Source: Tubulanus polymorphus
Taxonomy: Eukaryota; Nemertea; Palaeonemertea; Tubulaniformes; Tubulanidae
NCBI RefSeq assembly: GCF_964204645.1
Contig: NC_134025.1
Coordinates: 4,779,001-4,843,000 of the forward strand
Reading direction: 5' to 3'
DNA length: 64,000 bases
The notes below the pieces were generated by a model. That model saw only the letters and a program-made list of their open reading frames with translations. It was not told the origin of the DNA and did not search any database. Shown piece by piece: positions 1-11,588 of this stretch (position 1 is its first letter; each line of letters starts with the position of its first letter). The position numbers and the translations under genes were made by a program.

Positions 1-46
1 AGCGTCCTGGGGACATCATTTACGTGAATTATGTCCCCAGGACGCT
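1..46. repeat. Perfect 16-bp inverted repeat (hairpin) at window start
   Basis: Arms at 1-16 and 31-46 are exact reverse complements (AGCGTCCTGGGGACAT and its complement), separated by 14 bases. It lies just upstream of the first visible prolyl hydroxylase exon, so in its first intron or 5' flank. It could be the end of a foldback or MITE-type element cut by the window edge, or a single hairpin. There is no evidence of function. Confidence 0.85.
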
Positions 47-146
47 TCCGTACACTAAATGGAAGTTTATAACTAAAATACAAACGGTGAAGATTGAAGC
101 GCAACTTCAACTACAGATTTTCAATTTGAGGAAGTTTTATTTTTAG

Positions 147-2985
147 ATTTATTCTCGAAATTAAAGAAGCTAACAAGCCTGCCATTTCCGATGAGGGCTA
201 TATGGAAAATCCGATTAATATATTTCACATGGTTCGAAGATTGGCGGTGAACTGGACCTCGTTCATATCAAAACTTGAAAATGTTGAAGTGAATTTGATC
301 AAAGGTATATTTGACTCAATTTTACTAATGAGCCATTAATACAAAGCACAGATACAGTAGTCAACCGTAAGCATTGATTGATTTATGTTTAGAATTCGTG
401 GATCAATACCAGATGGACAGAAAACGAAAACATGTTTGGCCTACAGAGTTAGACATCACTGGAACAGCGATGGCTTTTATCAGGCTTAGAAATACATATT
501 TTATCAGCTTCGATGAACTTTACAGCGGCACACTGAACGGCACGCACTCGCAACCGTTAACAATTTTCGAGTTTTTCGAAATCGGTCGCGTCGCTTATGA
601 CCGAGGAATGTGTTACGAGGCTATCGAGTGGTATGGATATGTCATCGAACAACTCAAACGAGGAAAAGTGCAGTCGAAAATAACTGTTTCTGCTGCTTTA
701 AGGAATCTTGCCGCAGCCTACGAAAAGGTACAAAACCAGTATGCAATTGTGGTAATCTGTTATAGCACGTGAAATGAATCTTTTTTACAAGCAGAATGAA
801 GATGGAATAATTCTCATACCGTAAATATATATAATCTTGAGGAAGAAACCTCCTATTTTGATAATCTATCTTAAACAAAAGTTTTCATGCATCACACGTA
901 TATATTTCAGTACGGAGATATGCCAAGCGCCTACAGAATTATTAAAGAAGGCCTCGTTCTTGGTAAGCCTGATTTCTGTAGAATGGGTGACTATAAATTA
1001 ATGGTGTAATATTGTTATCCATTATCAAGTTCGAATTTCTATTTGAGAAGATCCGTCAGATGAAAAGCTGCAGCGGGATTTGAAGTATTTCGAAAGAAAA
1101 ATATCCCACATGGAACAAAAAGAGAATGTTACCATTCAACGAAATCCGGCTTTTGAATGGACGTATAAGTACGAGGAACTGTGTAGAAACGATCATAAAA
1201 AGGTAGATAACAACTGAAGAACAGATTTATAAATGATTAGTATTTCGTTGTTTTGATTCGTATAAAGATAACAATATAAGTCTGTGTATTATTATCTCTG
1301 TGTAAAATCATCTCTGAACTTTCCAGAGCAAATACAAACAAACGAAATTGAAATGTTATAAGCGAAAAACGTCGATACCGTACCGTACAGCCGACGTCGA
1401 GATTGTAAATATCAAACCGGAAATCGCTATATTTCATCGCGTCATTTCCGATGACGAAATTAAAAGAGTTAAAAGTATTGCGAAGAAAAAAGTATGTAAT
1501 TCCACGATCTTTTTATAGTCCAAAACGTTCATTTATATAGCGGCTAATTCTCGATCGGACCATATCGTAAAATTCCTGAACGCCAAAACTAAGAAAAACG
1601 TCTTCTAAAATAAGTTTATTCTAAAACGTTAAATTCTTCCATTTTTGCAGATTTTTTCTATAGAGAAAAATCGACGTTTTTCTTTGATCTTGGCATTTTG
1701 GTGCCGTTTGACGTATCTTGTAAAGGTCACAGAATCCGCCACATACAATTTAAACAAGAAAACCCATTTGCTGTTTCTATTTTAATTTCAAAACAAAGAG
1801 ATTTTATCAAGATTTGATAACTTTGATTCAAGCTGAAGCAATCAATTGTCGTCAGCGCAGATGGATCATCTATGGAAATCTCAGACATGAGAGTCAGCGA
1901 AAGGTACATAATTTTCTTCGCCATCCATTAGGTTATTATAGTCGTCACACTTCACACCTTTCTCAGCAACAGCAATCTCATCACCATATTCTAGTGGTTG
2001 GTTGGCAGATACCGATAACGAATTAATACAACGGTTATCGAAAAGAATCGAAATCTTAACTGGATTGAGTACGGCGATTTTACCAGTAGCTAGCCATGCT
2101 GAAGAATTACAGGTGAATGTTTTTTAAGGGCCGTGATTTGGAATCTTGTTCAATTTTTTTAATTATAGGGTTAGCAACTATAATCAAGAGCTATGATCAG
2201 AGAGGAATACTATTACGTACCTTATATGAAAATGCTGATTTTCAGAGATTTTCTATTCAATGCAGGTGTTGAATTATGGAATTGGTGGAATGTACGAAGC
2301 TCATTACGACTTTTTCGTAAGTTTCTTTTCGCATGTTAGAATGTAGTCAGCTTACGTATACCTAAACGATAGAAAAGTTACACCGAATCAAAAATGAATT
2401 TTTCAATCTACGCAACAATCTTATTCATCTTGCCCCGTCAATCAGTGCTTTTTAATTTTCATATGATATCTGAAAAGGATGAGACTTCGTACAAGTGGAA
2501 TGTTGGAAAACAATTTCAAGACTCCGGCAATAGAGTTGCCACTTGGATGTTCTATGTATGATTTTTCAATGCAGACTTGAATTAATCATAAATTTAAAAT
2601 CGTCGTATTCGCTAATTAAGCAACTTCAAATCTTGCATCCCAATGGCCTTTTTTTCCAGCTATCCGGTGTCAAGATAGGCGGAGCTACAGTTTTCCCGAG
2701 AGCAGGTGCTCGCGTGCCGGTGGTAAAGGGGGCTGCAGCGTTTTGGTTTAATCTGAAACCGAGCGGCGCTTATGATTATGAAACTTTACACGCCGGTTGT
2801 CCTGTACTTATAGGTTCAAAATGGGGTAATGTTTTTCTGTACCTTTATGACCGTTCGCAAAAATGTAACCGTAAAATCCTAATCAAATACATTTTATTTT
2901 ATTTATAGTGGCAAACAAGTGGACACACGAAGCTGCACAAATGTTTCGTCGTCCGTGCAATAAAAATGAATACATGTATTCTTAG
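147..2985 (+). CDS. P4HA: Prolyl 4-hydroxylase subunit alpha, copy 1 (5' exon off window)
   Basis: Catalytic alpha subunit of ER collagen prolyl 4-hydroxylase, which hydroxylates X-Pro-Gly prolines using Fe(II), 2-oxoglutarate and ascorbate. Eleven exons read in phase: 147-304, 393-727, 911-962, 1051-1202, 1327-1491, 1833-1903, 1995-2112, 2266-2316, 2478-2555, 2660-2825, 2909-2985. The first carries the N-terminal motif NPINIFHMVRRLA. The second carries the peptide-substrate (TPR-like) domain with the RLRNTYFIS helix and the YEAIEWY repeat. The catalytic end has the HxD pair (AHYDFF, exon at 2266), the distal His (LHAGCPV) and the 2-oxoglutarate Lys (GSKW). The signal-peptide exon seen in copy 2 is missing here and presumably lies upstream of position 1. 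A polyadenylation hexamer AATAAA is at 3014. Function is from family; the catalytic residues are seen directly. Exon sizes from 1327 onward match copy 2 except the last. Confidence 0.93.
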
Positions 2986-3648
2986 ACGGAAAAAGTATAC
3001 GATTTAAAACGATAATAAAATTGACAATAAAATATCGTGCCAGTCAACTTTTACGTCGAGGCGTCTTTTGGTATAAGGGTATTATAGAAACACACCCCAG
3101 GCCTACGGTTGTGGGTTCAATTCATATCTGCTGTAATAGAAATGGAGAAAATTGTATTGACCCGAAAGAATTGTTTGCCGACAGCCGTCGAGGAACGACT
3201 GTATAAGACATGAATCCACTGGTTATTTAATTCAACAGCCTGCTCTAACAATCGTTGTTTCGCGTTCCCTCAGTAATTCACCCCCGAAAAATGTTGATGT
3301 GGTACAACAGGCAGATTACACCATTCGCATATACAAATCAAAATACTCAGAAATACGTAGGATCCTAGTTATTTCCCAATCATCATTGCACCAAATGACA
3401 TTAAACACTCGCGTAATGACGAGTTTACCCCGAACAAAAGAACAGCCCTACGCTAAGTACAAAACATGTTACAAATTATTAATCAAGTAGCAAAGAATAA
3501 ACAATACATAAGTAATGCATAAGCATAACTTCTAAATGTGTTTGAAACCGCTTATCAAATTGTCCATGAAAATGTGTCTCCATCCAACGTCAGAGGTATT
3601 GATTTTTACACATGTGTCGATCTGAACAGATAGTCAGTTTCAATACTG
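2986..3648 (+). other. Intergenic stretch between the two P4HA genes
   Basis: Holds the copy 1 3' UTR with AATAAA hexamers at 3014 and 3026. A short tRNA B-box-like string (GGTTCAATTC, 3114-3123) might be a worn SINE remnant, but no A box is clear. No gene is supported here. Confidence 0.4.
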
Positions 3649-3660
3649 ATGCGACCGATT

Positions 3661-6600
3661 ATGAAGGGATCTCATTATTTGTGCTGTTGGATCTTTTTGA
3701 TTTGTTTGTCAATCGATCAAGTACGGATGGAATGTTTTACGGCAGTCTTCCGAGTGAGGAGTGCATTGGAGGAAGAGGCCCAGTATTTGAGACTTGGTCG
3801 AATGGTTTTAAACAAACTTGATACCGTACCTCCGGACAGCGACGTCGATAGTTTGACAAGGTAATTTGATACGATTATCCAAACACGCTTTCCCTACAGC
3901 TAGGTACCTGATTAGAACATGGGCGAAAATATGATACAGAATATCGTATAGAACGAAAAAGGTGGGTGAATAACTATATCTGAGATTGATATGTAGTACA
4001 TTATCAGCGATCTATATTCGTCATACTTGTATCAAAAGTTTGAAAGAGACATTGGTGACATCTGCCCTTATCCAATAATCCATTCTGTGGGGATATTGAA
4101 CAATGAGCGACTGGCATATGGTAATTCTTAACGTATATCATCATTCAATGTGTCTCAAACATATACGAAGCTATCGAGGAACGAAATCTGAACAGATTTT
4201 ACAGATTTAACTTTTGCCTTGGTATCAAAATATATAACAGACTCACGATCGTTCCCAGGAATATATTCAAAATAAGTTTAACAAAAGGTTGAAAAAAATG
4301 TTATGAAACTATGGCCAGAGAATGAACTAGTCTTTACACAGATCACAAGATTACTGTTTCACTACAGTTTGAACCAACTCGCGTTCAATATTTTGTTTCA
4401 AAAATAATTTTTTGTATGGCTTGAGAAAGGTTTAGATCTAGTAAATTTTCGACCGTCATTGCAGTTTTATCACGCAAACTATAGAAGTAAATCGTCTGGC
4501 AATAGAAGACGACGAATACACGGAAAACCCCATAAACATATTCCACATGGTTCGTCGATTAGCGAAGGTCTGGTTAGAAAATCTATCCAAATTTGAAAAG
4601 TCTACTTTTCTTGTCATCAAAGGTCAGTGAAGGCTTCAACCAGATGGTCAAATCTGAAATCGATATTAGGGTTTGAATTTCAAACGAATCTTCTTCCGCA
4701 GATTTTTTTCAAAGCTTTCAAAACGGAAGGCAACGAAGTACTACGTGGCCAACGGAGGAAGATATTATCGGTACGGCTCTTGCCCTTGTAAGACTTAGAA
4801 ATACATATTTCATCAGTTTCGAAGAATTGTCGACTGGTACTCTAAACGGTAGCCATTCCGAGCCATTGTCCATCAACGAATTCTACGAAATAGCTCGAAT
4901 CGCCGAAGATCGCCGCATGTATTACGAGGCAGTTGAATGGTACGATGCTGTAATTGATCTGCTTGAAAAAGGTGGTGCATTCGATCAATCTATCACCGAT
5001 ATCATGGTACGCCAAGCACATTGTTACGATTTGGTACGTATTTCCCGCTTTCCAAATTAGACGAGCGAACAGCAGACAATATGAAAAATATTCATACGTA
5101 AAAGGAAATATGAAAACTGTTTTAGCACGGTGACCCTGCGAATGCTCTGAGGATCATTGAGGACGCTATACTAAAAGGTGAGACTCACCAATATAGATAA
5201 CCACGTTTATTTATGGCATCGAAAATAATTTGTTTTTTTTTTCATTTGTCGTGGTATGGTTATCGTAGATAGAGATGGTACCGAGGAGTTGAACGAGTTG
5301 ATGGATTATTATATACACTCAGTAAAGAATCTAGGTAATAAAGATCCACCCGTCGAAGCTCTTTCCAGGACGGATATCATAGAATACACATACAAATATG
5401 AGGCATTGTGCAGGAATGACTATGTTAAGGTGGGTCCATAGTATTCTCTTTATAGTTTAATCTAGATTCTAATTTAATTACTATATTTCATCATGATTTC
5501 ACAATAGAGTGCATCCGAGTTGGCCAAGTTAAAATGCTATCGGCAGAAAACCTCGATTCCATACAGACCAGCAGATGTTGAAATCGTCAATATCGAACCA
5601 CGGATCGCCTTGTTCCATCGCGTTATTCATGAATCAGAAATAAATGCAATCATCGAAAGAGCAAAAAGAATTGTGAGTATTTTAATTTCGAAAATTAACC
5701 CATCTTTGACGCAAATCCAAAAAACAACATTTGTTATTTGAAATAGTTAACCAGATCAGTAGTGATATCTCGAAACGGAAGCGCAACTCTATTTTCAGAC
5801 GATCGAATCAGCGAAAGGTTAGTTCACTTGTTTAACTCTATCTTACTTGAAATTCAATATATATCTTTTCCAATCCATCGGGAAGATTCTTATCTTTTGA
5901 AAATGTTTTAGTGGTTGGTTGGCCGATGTCGATGATCCAGTAATTGAAAGAGTATCCAAGAGAGTAGAAATGTTCACTGGTCTAAGCACTCGAATTTTAG
6001 ACCGTTTAAGTCACGCAGAAACACTGCAGGTTTGAACCTGGAAATACACCGAATTAAGTATATGTATTAATGGTACTAACATTTTCATAATGTAATATTT
6101 CAAGGTACTTAACTATGGTATCGGAGGAATGTACAATTACCACTATGACTTCTTTGTAAGTAAATATATCATACCTTATATATGCCTATAATAGTGAATA
6201 CAACGTACACCTGAAATTATGTTCGTTATAACCGATATTTCGTTGTATCCAGTACGAAATTTATCAAAGTCTTACTTGGGACAAAATTCGTTGTATCCGA
6301 TGAATCGTTGTATCCGAGTTCGTTTTAACGAGGTTCGAATGTATGTATTTTGTGAATAATGGATTTACTTTTAATTTGATGAGATAACTTGCGAAGACCT
6401 TATTGCCATAAGGAAGTAAGTTGCCATTACTGTTTCGGAGGTGTTGTCTTATAGGATGAAACTGAACATAAATGGCAAGTGGCTGATTTCATGGAAGGAT
6501 CCGGCAACCGACTCGCAACATGGATGTTTTACGTGCGTTTCTATGACCGTAGCACGTTTTTATGATCGGCAACTCATTAGTGCATTGAATATTCTTACGT

Positions 6601-6962
6601 TTAAAATGACTATTTTCAGCTATCTGACGTCAAATTCGGTGGAGCTACAGTTTTCCCGAGAGCAGGTGCTCGCGTGCCGGTGGTAAAGGGGGCTGCGGCG
6701 TTTTGGTACAATCTGAAACAGAGCGGCGCTTATGATTTTGATACCCTGCATGCCGGATGTCCAGTTATCATTGGTTCAAAATGGGGTAAATATCGAAGAT
6801 AAATTCATGTAGTGTTCTACATAGATATACACCAATTCTTTCAGTATTCCTGTATTAGGTATTATACCGTGAGCATACATTGGTATTTCAGTTGCAAACA
6901 AATGGATACACGAGATTGGGCAGACATTCAGGCGACCCTGCGCGAGAGATCCATCGCTGTAA
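3661..6962 (+). CDS. P4HA: Prolyl 4-hydroxylase subunit alpha, copy 2 (complete)
   Basis: Complete tandem paralogue: twelve exons 3661-3860, 4465-4622, 4702-5033, 5126-5177, 5269-5429, 5508-5672, 5747-5817, 5912-6029, 6105-6155, 6455-6532, 6620-6785, 6892-6962. They sum to 1623 nt, or 540 residues, close to vertebrate P4HA1 (534). Exon 1 encodes a signal peptide (MKGSHYLCCWIFLICLSI) followed by the N-terminal coiled region. An in-frame ATG at 3649 would add four residues. The substrate-binding domain spans exons 3-4. The dioxygenase core has HYDFF (Fe ligands), LHAGCPV (third Fe ligand) and GSKW (2-oxoglutarate). No KDEL-type tail is present, as expected because retention comes from the PDI beta subunit. 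It lies head-to-tail with copy 1 and shares its phases; a ~97-bp tract in exon 11 is nearly identical to copy 1. Confidence 0.95.
6226..6345. repeat. Short degenerate repeat with TCGTTGTATCC motif
   Basis: In the intron between the HYD exon and the next exon of P4HA copy 2. The string TCGTTGTATCC occurs three times (near 6239, 6289 and 6306), followed by GTTCGTTTTAACGAGG. It looks like a dispersed or simple repeat insertion. No coding potential. Confidence 0.55.
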
Positions 6963-8348
6963 ATATGCCGTTGGTCTAATGAAGGCCGAATTCATTACAA
7001 CGAGCCTAGCACACGACGTATGATTCTTTTTTGTTTATTCATTTTTTGAGAATCTTTGTTATACTGACAGAGTATTTCCTCGATTTAAACACTTATAGAC
7101 AGCGCACTGGCTTATGCAGACAGCGCAACGGGACGGAGGGGTTAAAGGAGCCCTTGGAATACAAGTCAAAGATCATGAACATCCACGCTACATTCATAAT
7201 TATGTATATATATAATCATACTATATTTTATTAAAATGATATGAATCAATGAGCACTTTTTGGTCTGTTCTTATTCGTTATTGTAATAAGCAAAATATTC
7301 ATGTGCGTAATCAGTGATGAACCGGATAAGTCGAACAGTCGTCTTGTGTCGTTACATCACCATGAAAATATACTCTACTCGGCTGGCGATATTTTTGGTA
7401 TCTTAGAATATGAATTATAGTATATATAGGTTAAAAGAATCTATCACGATATCATCTACGTAACTAATCGTCGGACGTTATATTTTCTGAACCTTTGGTG
7501 AAGTGCTGGAAAAATACAAACAGGCCTATATCCTAGTCTTTCTGCATTGCGTGTGACAAAGGTCAGACCATGATAAGTTGCAATAGAGTTAAAGTGTGTG
7601 AGTTCGTGAGTTGACTGCCTTCGCAGGTAAGAGGTAAGCATTCTGAATAACACCGATGAATTATGATAGTTGGTATAGTTTTGTTGTAATATTCTACGCT
7701 GTTGTGTTATGAGGAAAAGTCTGGATTTAGTTTTCGATAGGTTATCACGTTTGATTTAGGTCAGTGTGTCTGAACGTACTTCACTGAAAGTTCATTTTCT
7801 AGCTAATATAGTCAATGCTTTCACTTAATCATCATATATAGGTTTTGCTTACAATGTGTGAACAACTGAAAATAAATATATTCAGTCCATGGCACAAAAA
7901 TTACAACATATGGTTTTCCCGTCACTTTTGTATTCTATATATTGTACACATATGACTCTACCATATATACCAGCACATCGGCTATGACTATCCTTGAAGT
8001 AATCAAGGACTATCATATGATGTATTCGATTGCAATGAATTACTGTGATATATATTGCAATCTGGAATCTCCCTAAGCTCAAGTTCAAGTCCGACTTGTG
8101 TAGAATATAGAATATCTAAAAACTATGGTTTAAATAACAAGGTCGTTGGAACACAGGCAAGTCTTGATTCCAAGTCCATTGGGGTTTAGACCCAGTAATA
8201 TCATGTTTTATCTTTCAGACAAGGCGCATCGTGTGAATGTGGGTTGTTATTCCAATCATCGCAACAAAACAATTGTGACTAATCGGAAAATAGAAAGGAA
8301 ATAGAATTCTTATATCTTGAAGGTGTGACTTGAGCTCGCGGATTGAAG
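6963..8348 (+). other. Intergenic, P4HA copy 2 to SLC19
   Basis: Contains the 3' UTR of P4HA copy 2 and the 5' flank of the SLC19 gene. Short open frames here have no recognisable domain or splice context. I see no gene, RNA or repeat that I can support. Confidence 0.4.
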
Positions 8349-10116
8349 ATGTCGAATATCCGAAACCTTCTTTCTTGGAAAGGCCTTACGATCATTTTAT
8401 GCTTGTATGGTTTCTTCAAAGAATTGAGGCCCTCGGAGGCATGGCTGACGCGGTACTTGAAAGAGAACAAAAACCTAACGGAAAACGAAGTGAACAACCA
8501 AATATACCCAATTTGGACATATTCTGCGATGGTCGCCCTTTTGGTAGTCTTACTGATTACGGATATAGTGCAGCATACCCCTATTATCGCTCTAGAGGGT
8601 GTCGCGTATATCGCAACCTGGGCGCTCATTATTTGGGGAGAAGGGGTTTTTCCTATGCAAATGATGCAGTTCGTGTATGGCTGGGCAACCTCGACAGAGA
8701 TCGCCTATTATTCGTATGTTTATTTGATAGTATCGGAAGATCAATACCAAAAAGTAACTTCTTTCACTCGTAGCTCCATTCTGTGTGGTCGCTTCCTGTC
8801 GGGTCTTTTTGCTCAACTTTTCGTCACTTATAACGTTATGAATTATCTGCAGTTAAACTATTTTTCGTTAGTCAGCGTGGCCACGGCAATGATTCTGTCG
8901 ATAGCCTTACTGATCATTGCTGGTCCCAGACGTACCCGCCGTACTCGTACGACCATACTGGTCGCTTCTGATCAGGAGGGATCCACTAATGTCGAAGCAC
9001 CCCCTGGTATTTGTGATGGCGATGATATCAACATTTTACCAACACATCGCGGGCCACTCGAAATCGAACCGTCATGCCAAGGGGATCAAAGATGCTGTAT
9101 GAAATTCCGACGGCGGGTTGTTTTCGAAATGAAAGAAATGTATTGGGGCATAAAATCCAGCTATTCCGACCTCGGTTTGTTGAAATGGTCGGTGTGGTGG
9201 GCATTGGCTACGTGTGGATTTATGCAAGTTGGAAACTATGGTCAGAACTTGTGGGACGAGATTTTGATCGACCAAACGAATCGAAAACTGTACAATGGCA
9301 CCGTAGAAGCAGTTAGCACAGTCCTAGGTAGACCTTTAAATAAACCATGAGATTGATTATGTCGTCGGCGTTCGTTTTTCAATGTTTCAAGAAAAATCTT
9401 TTTCTAGGCGCAATAATGGCATTTTCTGTCGGTTTCGTCAAAGTGAATTGGAAAGAATACGGGGAGCTACTATTGTTTGTTATGTCATTCTTGGACGGAA
9501 TGTGTTTAATGGTGATGTCTCAGACCACTGAAATTCTGACCTGTTACATACTTTATATAGTATTCCGTTCCAACTATCATCTTGTGATCACAGTAGCCAG
9601 GTGCTAAGTATAATCCCAAAATATCATTAAATCGTATTTGCAATATTAGAAAACTCAATATAATTACCAGTAATTTCGATCATGCTTGTCATGTTATCAA
9701 GTTTTTGTTCATTTGATAAAGGTTTCTGTTCCTTCATCACTCATTCTATATCTACTTTTCATCTATAGTTTTCAGATTGCTACTTACCTGGAAACTGATC
9801 GTTACGGTTTGATATTCGGTTGCAATACGTTTATAGCGCTGGTGCTACAAAGTATTATTACTTTTATTGTCGTTGATAAACACGGTTTAAATACACCTGT
9901 TCGACCACAGGTACGTTCCAATTGATTTTGAATGACAATATTCATAGAAACTAACTTTTTTTTTACAATATTCCGGTTTTTTTCTTCCAGTTCATGGTAT
10001 ACAGCGGTTATTTCATCGCGATCGGGCTTATTTTCATGTTCGCCATCTTGTATCAAGTCCAAAAACGTTGTCGTAATCGCCAGGCCCAGACGCTAGAGAT
10101 ACCCAGTCAAAACTAA
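8349..10116 (+). CDS. SLC19A: SLC19 family vitamin (thiamine/folate) transporter
   Basis: Major-facilitator-type plasma-membrane carrier of the reduced-folate/thiamine family. Four exons 8349-9327, 9408-9600, 9769-9910, 9991-10116 sum to 1440 nt (479 aa), the usual family length. Family landmarks: [16 protein letters not shown] after TM1, the [11 protein letters not shown] motif, [18 protein letters not shown], and [21 protein letters not shown] hydrophilic central loop (about residues 195-260) follows, then six further membrane segments. Near the end is [20 protein letters not shown] followed by the last helix and a basic tail. The start is the ATG at 8349. An AATAAA is at 10546. Invertebrate members are mostly thiamine-type, but substrate cannot be decided from sequence alone. 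Confidence 0.93.
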
Positions 10117-10846
10117 GACACATTTGTGTAAGAAGTACATAGACATACCGGTGAAAAAAACAAATTCTTGCTAGATTTTAAACTATAGTCGAAACGCTAA
10201 GCTTATAAGAATTCACTAACTTTGATTTATATATAACAAGACTTGATTGACGTTACAGGATATCGCATAACCAACACGGTTGCGCTATTCAAACATTTAT
10301 AATGATCTTAGTTTGCTTTTTATTATTGCTTTCTATTATCGTATACGTTATTAAGGGTGATCAAAATGAATAAAAACAAATGCTTAAATGTTGACGAGAA
10401 GCGCTTTATTTGGAGATATCAACGATATGACTGCCATCATCAACACAATAGCTAGCCAATCACTTTCACAAATATAATATTATGTAATTTTTCAATATAT
10501 GTATAATATCAATATCAATATATCATTTTGTTAAAGATTTAAGAAAATAAATCGGCAATTATCAGTGAAGAGTTATCGCAGTGTACATTTTTCCTCAACT
10601 TAAGGTGTTATCATTGAAAAATAAACAATTAAATGAAATGAAAATGTTTTTGGTTTCATTTCGATTAGCAAGAATTTGGAAAAGGCAGAAATAGGCTTGA
10701 AATTTCACGCAGTCCGTGGCCATAAACTTTCGTCAAACAAAAACATCAACCAATTAATAGATATAATATATCAATAGCAACTAAAATTTACGGTAGGTGT
10801 CGTCTGAAATCACAGTCAATATCCAAAGTACTAAAAAAATGTCCAA
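10117..10846. other. SLC19 3' UTR and intergenic AT-rich DNA
   Basis: AT-rich non-coding sequence downstream of the SLC19 stop, with a polyadenylation hexamer at 10546-10551. Nothing else recognisable. Confidence 0.4.
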
Positions 10847-10933
10847 ACAAACTTTCGTCTCCACTCATTCTACCGCTGATCCTGAATTTCTGAGCGTATA
10901 AATGAATCGTAGTAAATATTTTCTTGTATAGAT

Positions 10934-11442
10934 ATGATGGCTTATTTGGACCAAGAAGAGAAAATACCACCCAACAAAAGTTAATTTCACATTTTTGTTA
11001 TCAAATCGTTTCTTGTGGCGAAGATATAACTCAAAAATTCAGTTTTCAAAGTATCTATAATGGAATGAATTTTGACATTTTGACAACTTTTGAAATTTCC
11101 TGTTCATGGTCCGGATCAGCCAATGTACGGCAAATACTACAGAAGGGTGCGCGTTATAACGCATTTTTAAGTGATTATTTTACATGTGGAGAGATCATTG
11201 ATAAATACATAAATATCATCAGTCACCCATGACACTGCCTGATTATGCGATCTTTTTCAATGTTATTATTTTCGTTTCAAGTCGCACTTTCCTTCGATAA
11301 AGATGTAGCAATGGTGAAAATTACTATACACGACAAGAAGGGCGATTGTAGTGCACCGTTTAATTACGAAGCTACCAAAGTGAAACACGCCTATAATGTC
11401 GTCTACAAAATGCGAGCCGACTTGAAGGTGGTTGCCAACTAG
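10934..11442 (+). CDS. Possible small two-exon gene of unknown function
   Basis: Tentative. An exon beginning MMAYLDQEEKIPPNK after a TAG acceptor at about 10931 could splice (GT at about 10980) in correct phase to an exon starting after the AAG at 11279-11281. The latter reads ALSFDKDVAMVKITIHDKKG and ends at the TAG at 11440-11442. An upstream short frame MSKQTFVSTHSTADPEFLS near 10848 might be a first exon, but its phase does not join cleanly. The product would be short, soluble and charged; I do not recognise it. It lies convergent to the K2P gene. It may be a chance open frame. Confidence 0.25.
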
Positions 11443-11588
11443 CCCAACAAATACGGTTAGATAATTCTAAATGCCAAAATGTGTTTAAATACTTTTTGAC
11501 TAGCAGTTTCGGTTGAAGCTGGCACGCGTGTACATCACTTTGGTAGCTAGACCTATTTACAGCGCCGAAGAATGGAGATCGGGACATC

